From assembly GCF_028309625.1 (NCBI RefSeq), contig NZ_JAQMHR010000009.1, forward strand, positions 1-64,000: a stretch of 64,000 bases of DNA. The letters run 5' to 3'. Source of the stretch: Trichococcus sp. K1Tr (lineage in GTDB: Bacteria > Bacillota > Bacilli > Lactobacillales > Aerococcaceae). The notes beneath the pieces are model-generated. The model searched no databases, was not told the DNA's origin, and saw only the letters and a program-made list of their open reading frames with translations. This document shows, piece after piece, positions 35,368 to 42,790 of the stretch (the stretch's first letter is position 1; each line of letters opens with the position of its first letter). The position numbers and the translations under genes were made by a program.

Positions 35368-35417
35368 GGAAAGCGGTTACATAATTTGTTTTTATCGAGC
35401 CGTTTACTTGTAACGGC
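35368..35417. promoter_or_regulatory. bgl operon control region: cre-like site and palindrome
   Basis: Between the divergent GH1 and rpiR genes, GGAAAGCGGTTACA (35368-35381) fits a catabolite-responsive element. A perfect-arm palindrome GCCGTT-N7-AACGGC (35399-35417) lies 40 bases upstream of the regulator start and is a candidate operator for it. Confidence 0.55.
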
Positions 35418-35456
35418 ATTACAAGAGTAAAAATTTCGAATGAGGTGATCAGAAGG

Positions 35457-36329
35457 ATGGACTTGCAGACGAAGCTTGCTTCGGAGTCCTTTTCCGGAAC
35501 GGAGAAGGCAGTAGTGGAATATTTCATCAATCATTTTGACAGGGTCGTCGATATGACGACTTTACAAGTGGCCAAGCACACCTTCACGTCCAACGCCACC
35601 GTCGTCCGTGTCTGCCAAAAGCTCGGTTACAAAGGCTTCAATGATTTCAAACTGAAGTACTTGACGGAACAGAAGCCGGACTTCCAAATGGCCGAAAAAT
35701 TGGATGCCAACTTCCCGATCCAAAGCGGCGACAAAGTGCAGACTATCGCAACCCATATCGCAGCCCTGAAGGAAGCCGCTATCGAAGAAACCAAAAGCCT
35801 GTTGGATTACACCAAGTTGCAGGAGGCCATCGCGCTCCTGGAGGCGGCCGAAACGATCAATGTCTACTGCTCCCATTCGACGATAGCACATGCCAAGGAA
35901 TTCCAATACCACTGCATGCGCATCGGCAAACGCGTGATCGTCGCAAGCGGTCCGGGCGAACAGGACTACTACGCCAGCCGTTCCTCTGAGGAAAATGTGG
36001 CGATTTTGCTCTCATATACCGGCGAAACCCATGAAACGATCGGCGACGCCAAACTGTGCCGCTACGGCGGAACGAAGACGATCTCCATCACGTCATTCGG
36101 CCAGAACAGCCTCAGCGAAGCTTGCGATTACAATTTCTTCATCCCGCCCTGGGAAAAGTATTATTCGAAAATCGGCCAATTCGCTTCTTCCGCTGGCTTC
36201 AGCTATATCCTTGACCTTTTTTACAGCGGCATCTTCGAAAAGGACTACTTGGCCAACTACGAATACTTGTTGGAACATACCGGCCGGTTGCGCATGGTTC
36301 AGATCAACAAGAAGATGAACGACATTTAG
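35457..36329 (+). CDS. MurR/RpiR-family transcriptional regulator (bgl operon)
   Basis: A 290-residue regulator with an N-terminal RpiR helix-turn-helix (about 1-75, with TSNATVVRVCQKLGYKGFND) and a C-terminal SIS sugar-phosphate-binding domain (about 120-260, with INVYCSHSTIAHAKEFQYHC and ILLSYTGETHETI). The ATG at 35457 is preceded by GAGGTGATC; a GTG at 35445 is less well placed. It is divergent from GH1-EIIC-GH1, so it probably responds to a phosphorylated beta-glucoside or its product. Confidence 0.85.
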   Translation: MDLQTKLASESFSGTEKAVVEYFINHFDRVVDMTTLQVAKHTFTSNATVVRVCQKLGYKGFNDFKLKYLTEQKPDFQMAEKLDANFPIQSGDKVQTIATHIAALKEAAIEETKSLLDYTKLQEAIALLEAAETINVYCSHSTIAHAKEFQYHCMRIGKRVIVASGPGEQDYYASRSSEENVAILLSYTGETHETIGDAKLCRYGGTKTISITSFGQNSLSEACDYNFFIPPWEKYYSKIGQFASSAGFSYILDLFYSGIFEKDYLANYEYLLEHTGRLRMVQINKKMNDI

Positions 36330-36497
36330 ACGAAGCTTGGTGGTTATCGTTTTGCTTAATTTTTGGTGTGTTATATACTGATGGCAGAAGGAAATGTTGG
36401 TACTGCACACATTCAGATAGGTTTTTGGTCAACACTCGTTTGTTTTGATGTCCGATGGCAGCGTTCGCGTTGCCGCATGAAAAAGGAGGTACCAAAA

Positions 36498-36836
36498 ATG
36501 GGAAAATTTTCTAGTTTCGTCAGAGGGCTTGTGATCGGCGGAGGAATCGCCCTGCTATTGTCACCTAAGCCCGGAAAAGAAATTCGCAAAGATTTGGCCG
36601 ACAAAGCCGATGAGACGTTGGACAAAGTGATGGACTACACCGATAAAGCCAAGGAAACTGCAAAAGATGCCGTCGATCAAGCCAAAGAAATGGCCCAAGA
36701 AACGACAGACACGGTGAAGCAACAATTCGCCTCGAAGGCTGCTGAAGTTGAGGAAAAATTCGATGCCGAAACGGAAGCGCCCGTGACCGAAGTGGACGAA
36801 CTTGATCCGATCGAAGAGGCATTGAAGACCTTGTGA
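36498..36836 (+). CDS. YtxH-domain protein
   Basis: A 112-residue protein with an N-terminal hydrophobic segment (FVRGLVIGGGIALLLSPKPG), the signature of YtxH/general-stress-type proteins. A long charged amphipathic helix rich in Lys, Asp and Ala heptads (about 28-90) and an acidic tail follow. It is probably membrane-anchored with the coil in the cytoplasm. AAAAGGAGGT precedes the ATG at 36498; an earlier in-frame start at 36363 lacks one. A promoter TTGCTT-N16-TATACT lies at 36352-36379, and a terminator follows. Members are often stress-induced, but nothing here shows the signal. Confidence 0.85.
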   Translation: MGKFSSFVRGLVIGGGIALLLSPKPGKEIRKDLADKADETLDKVMDYTDKAKETAKDAVDQAKEMAQETTDTVKQQFASKAAEVEEKFDAETEAPVTEVDELDPIEEALKTL

Positions 36837-36844
36837 GTGTAAAC

Positions 36845-36895
36845 AAATAGAGTGGAAAAAGCATCCTTTCCGGATGGCTTTTCCACTCTATTTTT
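36845..36895. terminator. Bidirectional terminator
   Basis: A long inverted repeat with arms AAATAGAGTGGAAAA and TTTTCCACTCTATTT around a CATCC/GGATG inner stem, between the convergent ytxH-like and dehydrogenase genes. Confidence 0.88.
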
Positions 36896-36913
36896 CAGCT
36901 TATTTCCGCTCTA

Positions 36914-37897
36914 TTAAACCTGTTCTGCCACTGCAGTTTGCACTAAGCGCTCTTGCCATTGCGACTGTCTGCCGTTCAGTACGTCATCGATTCCGACGGC
37001 TGCGTGGTAGCCCATCAGATCCAGCGCTTCATGCGTGATGATGGCGTTGTGCGGTGTCATGATCAGGTTATCCAATTCGAAGAAAGGATGATCCTGCGCA
37101 ATCGGCTCCTCCTGAAAGACATCCAGGGCAGCACCGTTGATGACGCCGCTCTTCAAGGCTTCATGAAGCGCCTCCTCATTGATGAGTTCTCCGCGGGCGC
37201 AATTGATCAAGTAGGCGTTCGGTTTCATCAAGCGCAGTGTTTCCTGATCGATCATTCCTATTGTTTCCGCTGTGACAGGGACATGCAAGGAAACGAAATC
37301 GGATTTTGCCAAAACTTCCTCCATCGAACTAGCGCAAGTCACGAAGCCTGCGTATTCATTTTTCACAAGAAATTCATCATAAGCAATCACCTTCATATCG
37401 AATCCGTTTGTCGCTTTGCGGGCAACCAGCGAGCCTATGCGTCCAAGGCCAATCAGACCGAGTGTCTTGCCTTTCAGCTCCGTCCCTTTGTGTTCGTAGC
37501 GCGCACCCCAATTGTCATGGCGCACTTGTTGGTCCATGAAAGGGATCTGATGCGCGAGGCTCATGATGAACCCCAACGTCCGTTCTGCGACCGCATTGCA
37601 AGTCGCTGCAGGCGTCGTTATGATCGGGATTCTCCGTTTGACGCAATAATCGCTATCGATATTGCCGTAATCTACGCCATGGACACCGATGACCTTAAGT
37701 TTTTTCGCAGCTGACAGGACTTCTTCCGGGTATGGCGCATTTGGCCTGACCAGAATGGCGTCAGCATCGACTACCAATTCCTTCAGATAATCGACGCTGA
37801 TGTTTCCGTTTCCGACGACGATTTCGTACCCTTTGTCTTGCAGAAAGTCTTTTCCTAATGCACTGATATCTTCTGGGATGACAACTTTGTAGGCCAT
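36914..37897 (-). CDS. D-isomer-specific 2-hydroxyacid dehydrogenase
   Basis: A 327-residue NAD-dependent dehydrogenase of the D-3-phosphoglycerate/D-lactate family. The Rossmann turn is LGLIGLGRIGSLVARKA. The catalytic residues are Arg in NCARGELINEEAL, Glu in FQEEPI and His in MTPHNAIITHEA. The ATG at 37897 (MAYKVVIPED) has GAAGGAA upstream; the frame is open to 37933. It lacks the C-terminal ACT domain of long SerA proteins, so serine synthesis is possible but not shown. It stands alone, with a bidirectional terminator at its end. Confidence 0.87.
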   Translation of the reverse strand: MAYKVVIPEDISALGKDFLQDKGYEIVVGNGNISVDYLKELVVDADAILVRPNAPYPEEVLSAAKKLKVIGVHGVDYGNIDSDYCVKRRIPIITTPAATCNAVAERTLGFIMSLAHQIPFMDQQVRHDNWGARYEHKGTELKGKTLGLIGLGRIGSLVARKATNGFDMKVIAYDEFLVKNEYAGFVTCASSMEEVLAKSDFVSLHVPVTAETIGMIDQETLRLMKPNAYLINCARGELINEEALHEALKSGVINGAALDVFQEEPIAQDHPFFELDNLIMTPHNAIITHEALDLMGYHAAVGIDDVLNGRQSQWQERLVQTAVAEQV

Positions 37898-38571
37898 GAT
37901 GATTCCTTCTTTCTCATTATGATGGACCAGCAAAGAACATGCTTAGCTGTTGGCTGCCAGGTCGTTCCAAACGCTCCGGAATGTGACAGTGCCACAGTTG
38001 CCGGTTGCGAATTGATGTCATTAGTATAGGCCAACCAAATCCGCAAAGCTATGTTCCGGAAAATAAGAATACACCGCTTACACAGACCTTTTGTTGTTCC
38101 GCAAAACAAAAATCCTATCGAGGAAGATTCGCATTTGCTTCAATCGTTTCATAATACCTAGAATATGGTTGCTTCTATATATTATGAATTCTCATATTTT
38201 TCAAATTATCGTCAATCAGACATAGGCCTGCATATCACAAAGCCCTAACAATTGGGACAATGGGCAATACTGAAATGGCTGCCGCAGGTTATTTTCTCAT
38301 CATTTTTTAATTTTTGTTTGACTAAAGCCGCTCTTCTTACTCAGATTGTTCATCGTGACTACCTATATAAAATTAATCAATTTATTTGCTTATACTTTTT
38401 TACTCCATTCTCTGAAAACAACTGTTCCGAACATTCATATTTGTTGGGATTTCAGCTTTAATTCATGAGAACAAACGTTATTCTCCAGCAGAAACATGTG
38501 TTTTTAATCACAAAAATTTAATCCTATCTTCGCCTGGGGACTTTATTTCTAATGAACGTTTCATAATTACA
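37898..38571. other. Intergenic region without recognised genes
   Basis: About 670 AT-rich bases between the divergent dehydrogenase and symporter genes. A TATACT-like -10 for the dehydrogenase lies near 38022-38027 on the minus strand. No open frame with a ribosome site and no strong structured RNA was seen. Confidence 0.4.
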
Positions 38572-38600
38572 TTGACACAGCCGTGTGATATCGTTAGAAT
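38572..38600 (+). promoter_or_regulatory. Promoter of the alanine/glycine symporter gene
   Basis: TTGACA (38572-38577) and TAGAAT (38595-38600) with a 17-base spacer, 56 bases upstream of the ATG at 38657. Confidence 0.8.
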
Positions 38601-38656
38601 ATCAAAGATACATAATAAAATGGTGTGAATTCACTTATTGGAGGATTTGGTATTAT

Positions 38657-40042
38657 ATGGATGTTATATATAATTTTTTGGCCGACTATGTGAATGTTCT
38701 CTTATGGGACTACTTTTTGACATATGGCCTACTGTTCGCCGGATTGTACTTCTCGATCCGCTTCGGTTTCCCGCAAATCACGCGCATGTGGGAAGCTTTC
38801 AAACAAGTTTTCGGTAAATTGTTCAAAAAAGACGCTTCCCAGGAAGGTTCGATGTCTTCCTTCCAAGCCCTTGCGACGGCCATAGCCGCCCAAGTCGGGA
38901 CTGGAAACGTGGCGGGTGTGGCGACAGCCATCCTCGGCGGCGGACCGGGAGCCATTTTCTGGATGTGGGTATCCGCTTTCCTCGGTATGGGCACAATCTT
39001 CAATGAAGCGATCCTGGCGCAAGTCTACCGGATGCGCGACCGCAACAAAGGAGACCTCGTCGGTGGGCCGGCGTTCTACCTTTCCAAAGGTGTTGGTTCC
39101 AATGCATTGGCTAAATTCTTCTCCGTCTCCCTTATCGTAGCGTTGGGATTCATCGGTAACATGGTGCAATCAAACTCGATCGCTTCGGCTGTGACTACCG
39201 CCTTTGCCATTCCGGAATGGGTGACCGGGCTCTTGGTTGCTTTGGCAGCCATCCTGATCTTCGCAGGCGGAATGAAACGCATCGCTACCTTCGCGGAATT
39301 CGTCGTCCCGATCATGGCACTTGTTTACATCGTTTCCAGTGTCGTTATTCTCTTCCTCTTCCGCGATAATGTTGTCCCTGCCCTCAAAATGATTTTTGTC
39401 GGAGCCTTTTCACCTCAAGCCGCAATCGGCGGTATCGCCGGAGCATCCGTAAGAGCGGCAGTCCAAAAAGGCGTGGCCCGTGGTTTGTTCTCGAACGAAG
39501 CCGGAATGGGTTCTACGCCGCACGCGCATGCCGTCGCGCACGTGGATCACCCGGTACAGCAAGGAATGGCAGCAATGGTCGGCGTCTTCATCGATACCGT
39601 CGTCGTCTGTTCCGCTACTGCACTAATCATTTTGGTGACCGAATCCTATATGGATCCTGCGTTGAAGGGTGCGCAAGTGACCCAGGCCGCGTTCTCGATT
39701 GCCTTCGGTGGCGGCGGATCCGTCCTGTTGGCCATCTGCCTAACCTTCTTCGCCTTTACGACGATCGTCGGCTGGTACTACTTCGGCGAATCGAACATCA
39801 AATATCTGTTCGGAACGAAAGGTGTCCTTCCTTATCAGATTCTGGTCGCGATTTTCATCTTCCTGGGCGCCTTGCAGGAAGTCGATATCGTCTGGATGCT
39901 TGCCGATACGTTCAATGCCTTGATGGTCATCCCCAACTTGTTCGGTCTCTTCTACCTGTCCAATCAAGTCAAGGGCATTCTGGAGGATTACGACCGTTGC
40001 AAATTGGAAGGCCGCATCTTCTACGATTACGACGTAAAATGA
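38657..40042 (+). CDS. Alanine/glycine:cation symporter (AGCS family)
   Basis: A 461-residue sodium-coupled amino-acid importer of the AlsT/AgcS type. It has the family motif ATAIAAQVGTGNVAGVATAI near residue 90 and the GLFSNEAGMGSTPHAHA motif near 290, with about eleven membrane segments. The true start is ATG 38657 (MDVIYNFLAD) with TTGGAGG upstream; the frame is open from 38585, but that part overlaps the promoter. It is monocistronic. Alanine or glycine is the usual substrate. Confidence 0.9.
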   Translation: MDVIYNFLADYVNVLLWDYFLTYGLLFAGLYFSIRFGFPQITRMWEAFKQVFGKLFKKDASQEGSMSSFQALATAIAAQVGTGNVAGVATAILGGGPGAIFWMWVSAFLGMGTIFNEAILAQVYRMRDRNKGDLVGGPAFYLSKGVGSNALAKFFSVSLIVALGFIGNMVQSNSIASAVTTAFAIPEWVTGLLVALAAILIFAGGMKRIATFAEFVVPIMALVYIVSSVVILFLFRDNVVPALKMIFVGAFSPQAAIGGIAGASVRAAVQKGVARGLFSNEAGMGSTPHAHAVAHVDHPVQQGMAAMVGVFIDTVVVCSATALIILVTESYMDPALKGAQVTQAAFSIAFGGGGSVLLAICLTFFAFTTIVGWYYFGESNIKYLFGTKGVLPYQILVAIFIFLGALQEVDIVWMLADTFNALMVIPNLFGLFYLSNQVKGILEDYDRCKLEGRIFYDYDVK

Positions 40043-40127
40043 TTTCGAATACTTGATGCTGGTCAAGTTCTTTCCGGCGTACTCCACTTATACTATAGTC
40101 ATACCAGACAAATAGGAGGAATGAATC

Positions 40128-40349
40128 ATGAGCCAAGCCGTTATCCAATTAGGGCCCGTCACTTGCCCATCCTGCGTCAAGAAAATCGAATCCGCCGTCA
40201 GCAAAATCGAGGGTGTCGAAACCGTCAAAGTGTTGTTCAACTCAAGCAAAGTCAAAGCTGAGTTCGATGATAACAAAACTTCAGGGAATGACATCAGCGA
40301 AACGATCCAAAAACTGGGCTACGAAGTCCAATCGGTCAAAGAATCCTAA
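40128..40349 (+). CDS. Heavy-metal-associated (HMA) domain protein, CopZ-like
   Basis: A 73-residue single HMA domain with the metal-binding motif TCPSCVKKIE (Cys14 and Cys17) and the beta-alpha-beta-beta-alpha-beta length. It binds a soft metal ion and hands it to a partner. The motif is CPSC, not the MxCxxC of copper chaperones, so the metal is uncertain. TAGGAGG precedes the ATG. The P-type ATPase at 42791 has no N-terminal HMA domain, and this separate domain 2.4 kb away could serve it; that link is speculative. A terminator follows at 40357. Confidence 0.82.
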   Translation: MSQAVIQLGPVTCPSCVKKIESAVSKIEGVETVKVLFNSSKVKAEFDDNKTSGNDISETIQKLGYEVQSVKES

Positions 40350-40356
40350 ATCATTT

Positions 40357-40394
40357 CAGGGGTCGCCTCAATTTCGAGGCAACTCCTGTTTTTT
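40357..40394 (+). terminator. Terminator after the HMA protein gene
   Basis: Arms CAGGGGTCGCCTC and GAGGCAACTCCTG (two mismatches) followed by TTTTTTGTTTT. Confidence 0.75.
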
Positions 40395-40496
40395 GTTTTC
40401 GATAGTTTCCTGAAACATGGATTCCGCAGAGTTATTCATCTTTTCCGCGCCCATCACTCCCGCAAATTCAATTATTCCTGAACCGAGGGATATCAG

Positions 40497-40525
40497 TTGC
40501 TTTCGAAAAATAAGCGTGCTATCAT
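40497..40525 (+). promoter_or_regulatory. Promoter of the T-box leader
   Basis: TTGCTT (40497-40502), a 17-base spacer and TATCAT (40520-40525). The predicted start near 40532 gives a leader of about 320 bases before the symporter gene. Confidence 0.55.
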
Positions 40526-40544
40526 GAAAATACAAATGAAAATA

Positions 40545-40818
40545 AGTTGTGCGATGAAGAGAAGAAGTAACTTTCAGGGTCATCAAAGAGAGCCTCAGTC
40601 GGTGAGAAGAGGCATGGTCAGGAAAGCGAAAATGCGTCTCGGAGCAAGATGATGCGTTAGTGTCATTTCGGTTTGTACCCGATAGCGTACAGAAGTATGG
40701 CTGATTTTGCGTACTTCATAAGGCACAATCCGCGAGGGTCGTGCGAAAAAGGGTGGATCACGAAGAGCTTTCGTCCCTGTATTCCAAGCATTTGGAGTAT
40801 AGGGACGAGGGCTTTTTT
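40545..40818 (+). ncRNA. T-box riboswitch, probably cysteine-specific
   Basis: The leader has the parts of a T-box. Stem I has a distal AGAGAGCCTC...GGTGAGAAGAGGC segment, then the specifier region GAAAATGCGTCTCGGAGC with TGC (Cys) at 40633-40635. The T-box-like sequence AAGGGTGGATCACGA (40749-40763) follows, and then a terminator with arms TCGTCCCT...AGGGACGA (40771-40808) and a T run (40813-40818). The UGGA at 40754-40757 would pair with a UCCA acceptor end; tRNA-Cys has U73, so specifier and discriminator agree. Uncharged tRNA-Cys should stabilise the antiterminator and switch on the symporter gene. Confidence 0.85.
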
Positions 40819-40855
40819 ACGTTCTCGGGATAGATAAATTAAAGGAGGAATTCAA

Positions 40856-42250
40856 ATGGACATCATTTCCATTGTCATTATTTTAGCCGTATTTGTGGCA
40901 CTGCTTTTCGCACTTTATCGTTTAGGCACCAAACATGTCAAGTTCTCTAAACGCGTTTTCATCGCGCTGGCTTTAGGGGTTATCTTCGGGGCCGCCATCC
41001 AGTTGCTTTTTGCACCGGACAGCACAATCACACTGACTTCCATCGATTGGATCAACATCGTCGGTAACGGTTATGTCCGCTTCCTGCAGATGCTGATCAT
41101 GCCGTTGATTTTTGTGTCGATCGTGGGCGCTTTTACCCGCATCGAAGAAACCAAGAATCTGGGCAAAATCAGCGGATCCGTACTCGGCACTTTACTTGGC
41201 ACAACCGCCATCGCTGCCCTTATCGGATGGGCATCGGTCATTCTCTTCAATCTTGATGGCGCACAATTCACGCAAGGTTCCGCTGAAACCGCAAGGATAG
41301 AAGCCTTGACTACCCAACAGTCGCAAGTCGCTGATTTGACGATCCCTGGCCAAGTGCTCAGCTTCATCCCGACCAACATCTTCCAGGATCTGGCCGGTCT
41401 GCGCAGCACAAGTACGATTGCCGTCGTAGTCTTTTCCGCTTTTGTCGGGATTGCGTATATGGGCATCAAGAAAAAACAACCCGAAAATGCCGCCCTGTTC
41501 AATAAAGGACTGCAAGTCATCCAATCTATCGTTATGCGTATCGTTACCTTGGTTCTGCGCCTGACTCCTTACGGAATCTTGGCCTTGATGACCAAAATGA
41601 TGGCAACATCCAGCTACCAAGCCATCGTCAACTTGGGGCTGTTCGTGGTTGCTTCTTATGCCGCTCTGCTTGTTGTCTTGCTGGTGCACAGCTTGATTCT
41701 GGCAGCAGTCGGCGTCAATCCGATCACCTATTTCAAGAAAGCTTTCCCTGTTTTGAGCTTCGCCTTCACTGCCCGTTCCAGCGCCGGCGCACTGCCTTTG
41801 AACGTTGAGACGCAAACGAAAGCATTGGGTGTCGATGATGCCTCCGCCAACTTCGCTGCCAGTTTCGGCCTTTCCATCGGTCAGAACGGTTGCGCGGGCG
41901 TCTACCCTGCCATGTTGGCGACCATCGTCGCTCCAACTTTGGGTATCGACGTCACCAGCATCGGCTTTGTCTTGACGCTCATACTGGTTGTGACGATCAG
42001 TTCCTTCGGGGTTGCCGGTGTCGGCGGCGGCGCGACTTTCGCCGCTTTGATCGTTCTCGGCGCGCTGAACTTGCCTGTCACAATCGCCGGACTGGTCATC
42101 TCAGTTGAACCGGTCATCGACATGATGCGTACTTTGACCAACGTCAATGACAGCATGCTGGCCGGCGTCGTTTCTTCCCGAAATATCGGGGAATTCGACT
42201 CTTCCATCCTGAACGACGACGCTGCTGTTGTTGATGGGGATGCCATCTAG
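40856..42250 (+). CDS. tcyP: L-cystine symporter, DAACS family (TcyP-like)
   Basis: A 464-residue dicarboxylate/amino-acid:cation symporter. It has the hydrophobic profile of the family with FAFTARSSAGALPLNVETQ (the serine-rich re-entrant loop) and SFGVAGVGGGATFAALIVLG (the second re-entrant region). The sequence, beginning MDIISIVIILAVFVALLFAL, is of the TcyP/YhcL cystine branch rather than the glutamate branch. The upstream T-box reads as Cys-specific, which independently supports cystine uptake. AAAGGAGG precedes the ATG. A terminator follows at 42285. Confidence 0.88.
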   Translation: MDIISIVIILAVFVALLFALYRLGTKHVKFSKRVFIALALGVIFGAAIQLLFAPDSTITLTSIDWINIVGNGYVRFLQMLIMPLIFVSIVGAFTRIEETKNLGKISGSVLGTLLGTTAIAALIGWASVILFNLDGAQFTQGSAETARIEALTTQQSQVADLTIPGQVLSFIPTNIFQDLAGLRSTSTIAVVVFSAFVGIAYMGIKKKQPENAALFNKGLQVIQSIVMRIVTLVLRLTPYGILALMTKMMATSSYQAIVNLGLFVVASYAALLVVLLVHSLILAAVGVNPITYFKKAFPVLSFAFTARSSAGALPLNVETQTKALGVDDASANFAASFGLSIGQNGCAGVYPAMLATIVAPTLGIDVTSIGFVLTLILVVTISSFGVAGVGGGATFAALIVLGALNLPVTIAGLVISVEPVIDMMRTLTNVNDSMLAGVVSSRNIGEFDSSILNDDAAVVDGDAI

Positions 42251-42284
42251 TCTTCTATATATATCTGTCCTGCCCAAGGGCTCG

Positions 42285-42313
42285 GCTGTCTGCAATTTGC
42301 AGGCAGCTTTTTT
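42285..42313 (+). terminator. Terminator after tcyP
   Basis: Arms GCTGTCTGCAA and TTGCAGGCAGC with almost no loop, then a run of T to 42313. Confidence 0.8.
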
Positions 42314-42360
42314 GTGTTCGGATACCATTGAGCGGTGGCGTGCATCCGGGCAAGCGCTGC

Positions 42361-42678
42361 GTTCCTCCGGCGAGGCTCCCCACCCCGGAGTACAGCGGTA
42401 ATTTGCGGGCTCTTCTCCTGCGAGCAGGTTCTCGTCGGAGCACAAGTCTTAAATGTGGGCTGTACTCCGGCATAGCCTCCGTTCGCCGGAGGAGAACGAT
42501 TGCGTGCCGCTCATCGGAGTTGAGCGGCGAAGTCGGTGCGTTCCTCCGGTGAGGCTTCCCACCCCGGAGTACAGCGGTAATGTGCGGGCCCTTCTCCTGC
42601 GAGCAGCTTCTCGTAGGAGCACAAGGCTTAAATGTGGGCTGTACTCCGGCGTAGCCTCCGTTCGCCGGAGGAAAACGG
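42361..42678 (+). repeat. Tandem pair of GC-rich palindromic elements (copies A and B)
   Basis: Two copies of a roughly 139-base unit start at 42361 and 42540, a period of 179 bases, and differ at only a handful of positions. Each unit is itself a large nested palindrome. Outer arms run from TTCCTCCGGCGA to TTCGCCGGAGGA, middle arms are CCGGAGTACAGC and GCTGTACTCCGG, and an inner stem pairs CTCCTGCGAG with CTCGTCGGAG. A CATCGGAGTTGAGCGGCG spacer separates the copies. No protein-coding frame fits. An inverted relative lies at 23146-23325. Confidence 0.8.
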
Positions 42679-42713
42679 CTGAGGTTCTGCTGATCGTATT
42701 TCCGCATCCAAAG

Positions 42714-42756
42714 CTTGACCATGATCAAGTCGCTTTCCTGCCTGATGTCGTATGAT
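42714..42756 (+). promoter_or_regulatory. FNR-type box and promoter of the P-type ATPase gene
   Basis: The perfect palindrome CTTGACCATGATCAAG (42714-42729) contains TTGAC-N4-ATCAA, one change from the FNR box TTGAT-N4-ATCAA. A -10 box TATGAT lies at 42751-42756 with no good -35. If the start is at about 42763, the palindrome is centred near -41.5, the class II activator position of Crp/Fnr proteins. A Crp/Fnr gene lies two kilobases downstream in the same transcription direction. Confidence 0.65.
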
Positions 42757-42790
42757 TAGGCTATAGGAAATACAAGAGGAGGTCATTCAA

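Noticed and set aside
36363-36497. 45-residue N-terminal extension of the YtxH protein
   Set aside because: It overlaps the promoter -10 box and lacks a ribosome site; AAAAGGAGGT before ATG 36498 decides the start.
40368-40586. 72-codon minus-strand frame between the HMA gene and tcyP
   Set aside because: It overlaps a terminator and the T-box leader promoter, has no ribosome site and no recognisable sequence.
40633-40635. Met (AUG) as the T-box specifier, since ATG overlaps TGC by two bases
   Set aside because: tRNA-Met would need UGGU in the acceptor contact, but the leader has UGGA, which fits the U73 of tRNA-Cys; the gene is also cystine-type.
42328-42755. Short open frames inside the palindromic elements
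   Set aside because: Frames on both strands arise from the palindromic, stop-poor GC-rich sequence; no ribosome sites and no conserved protein.
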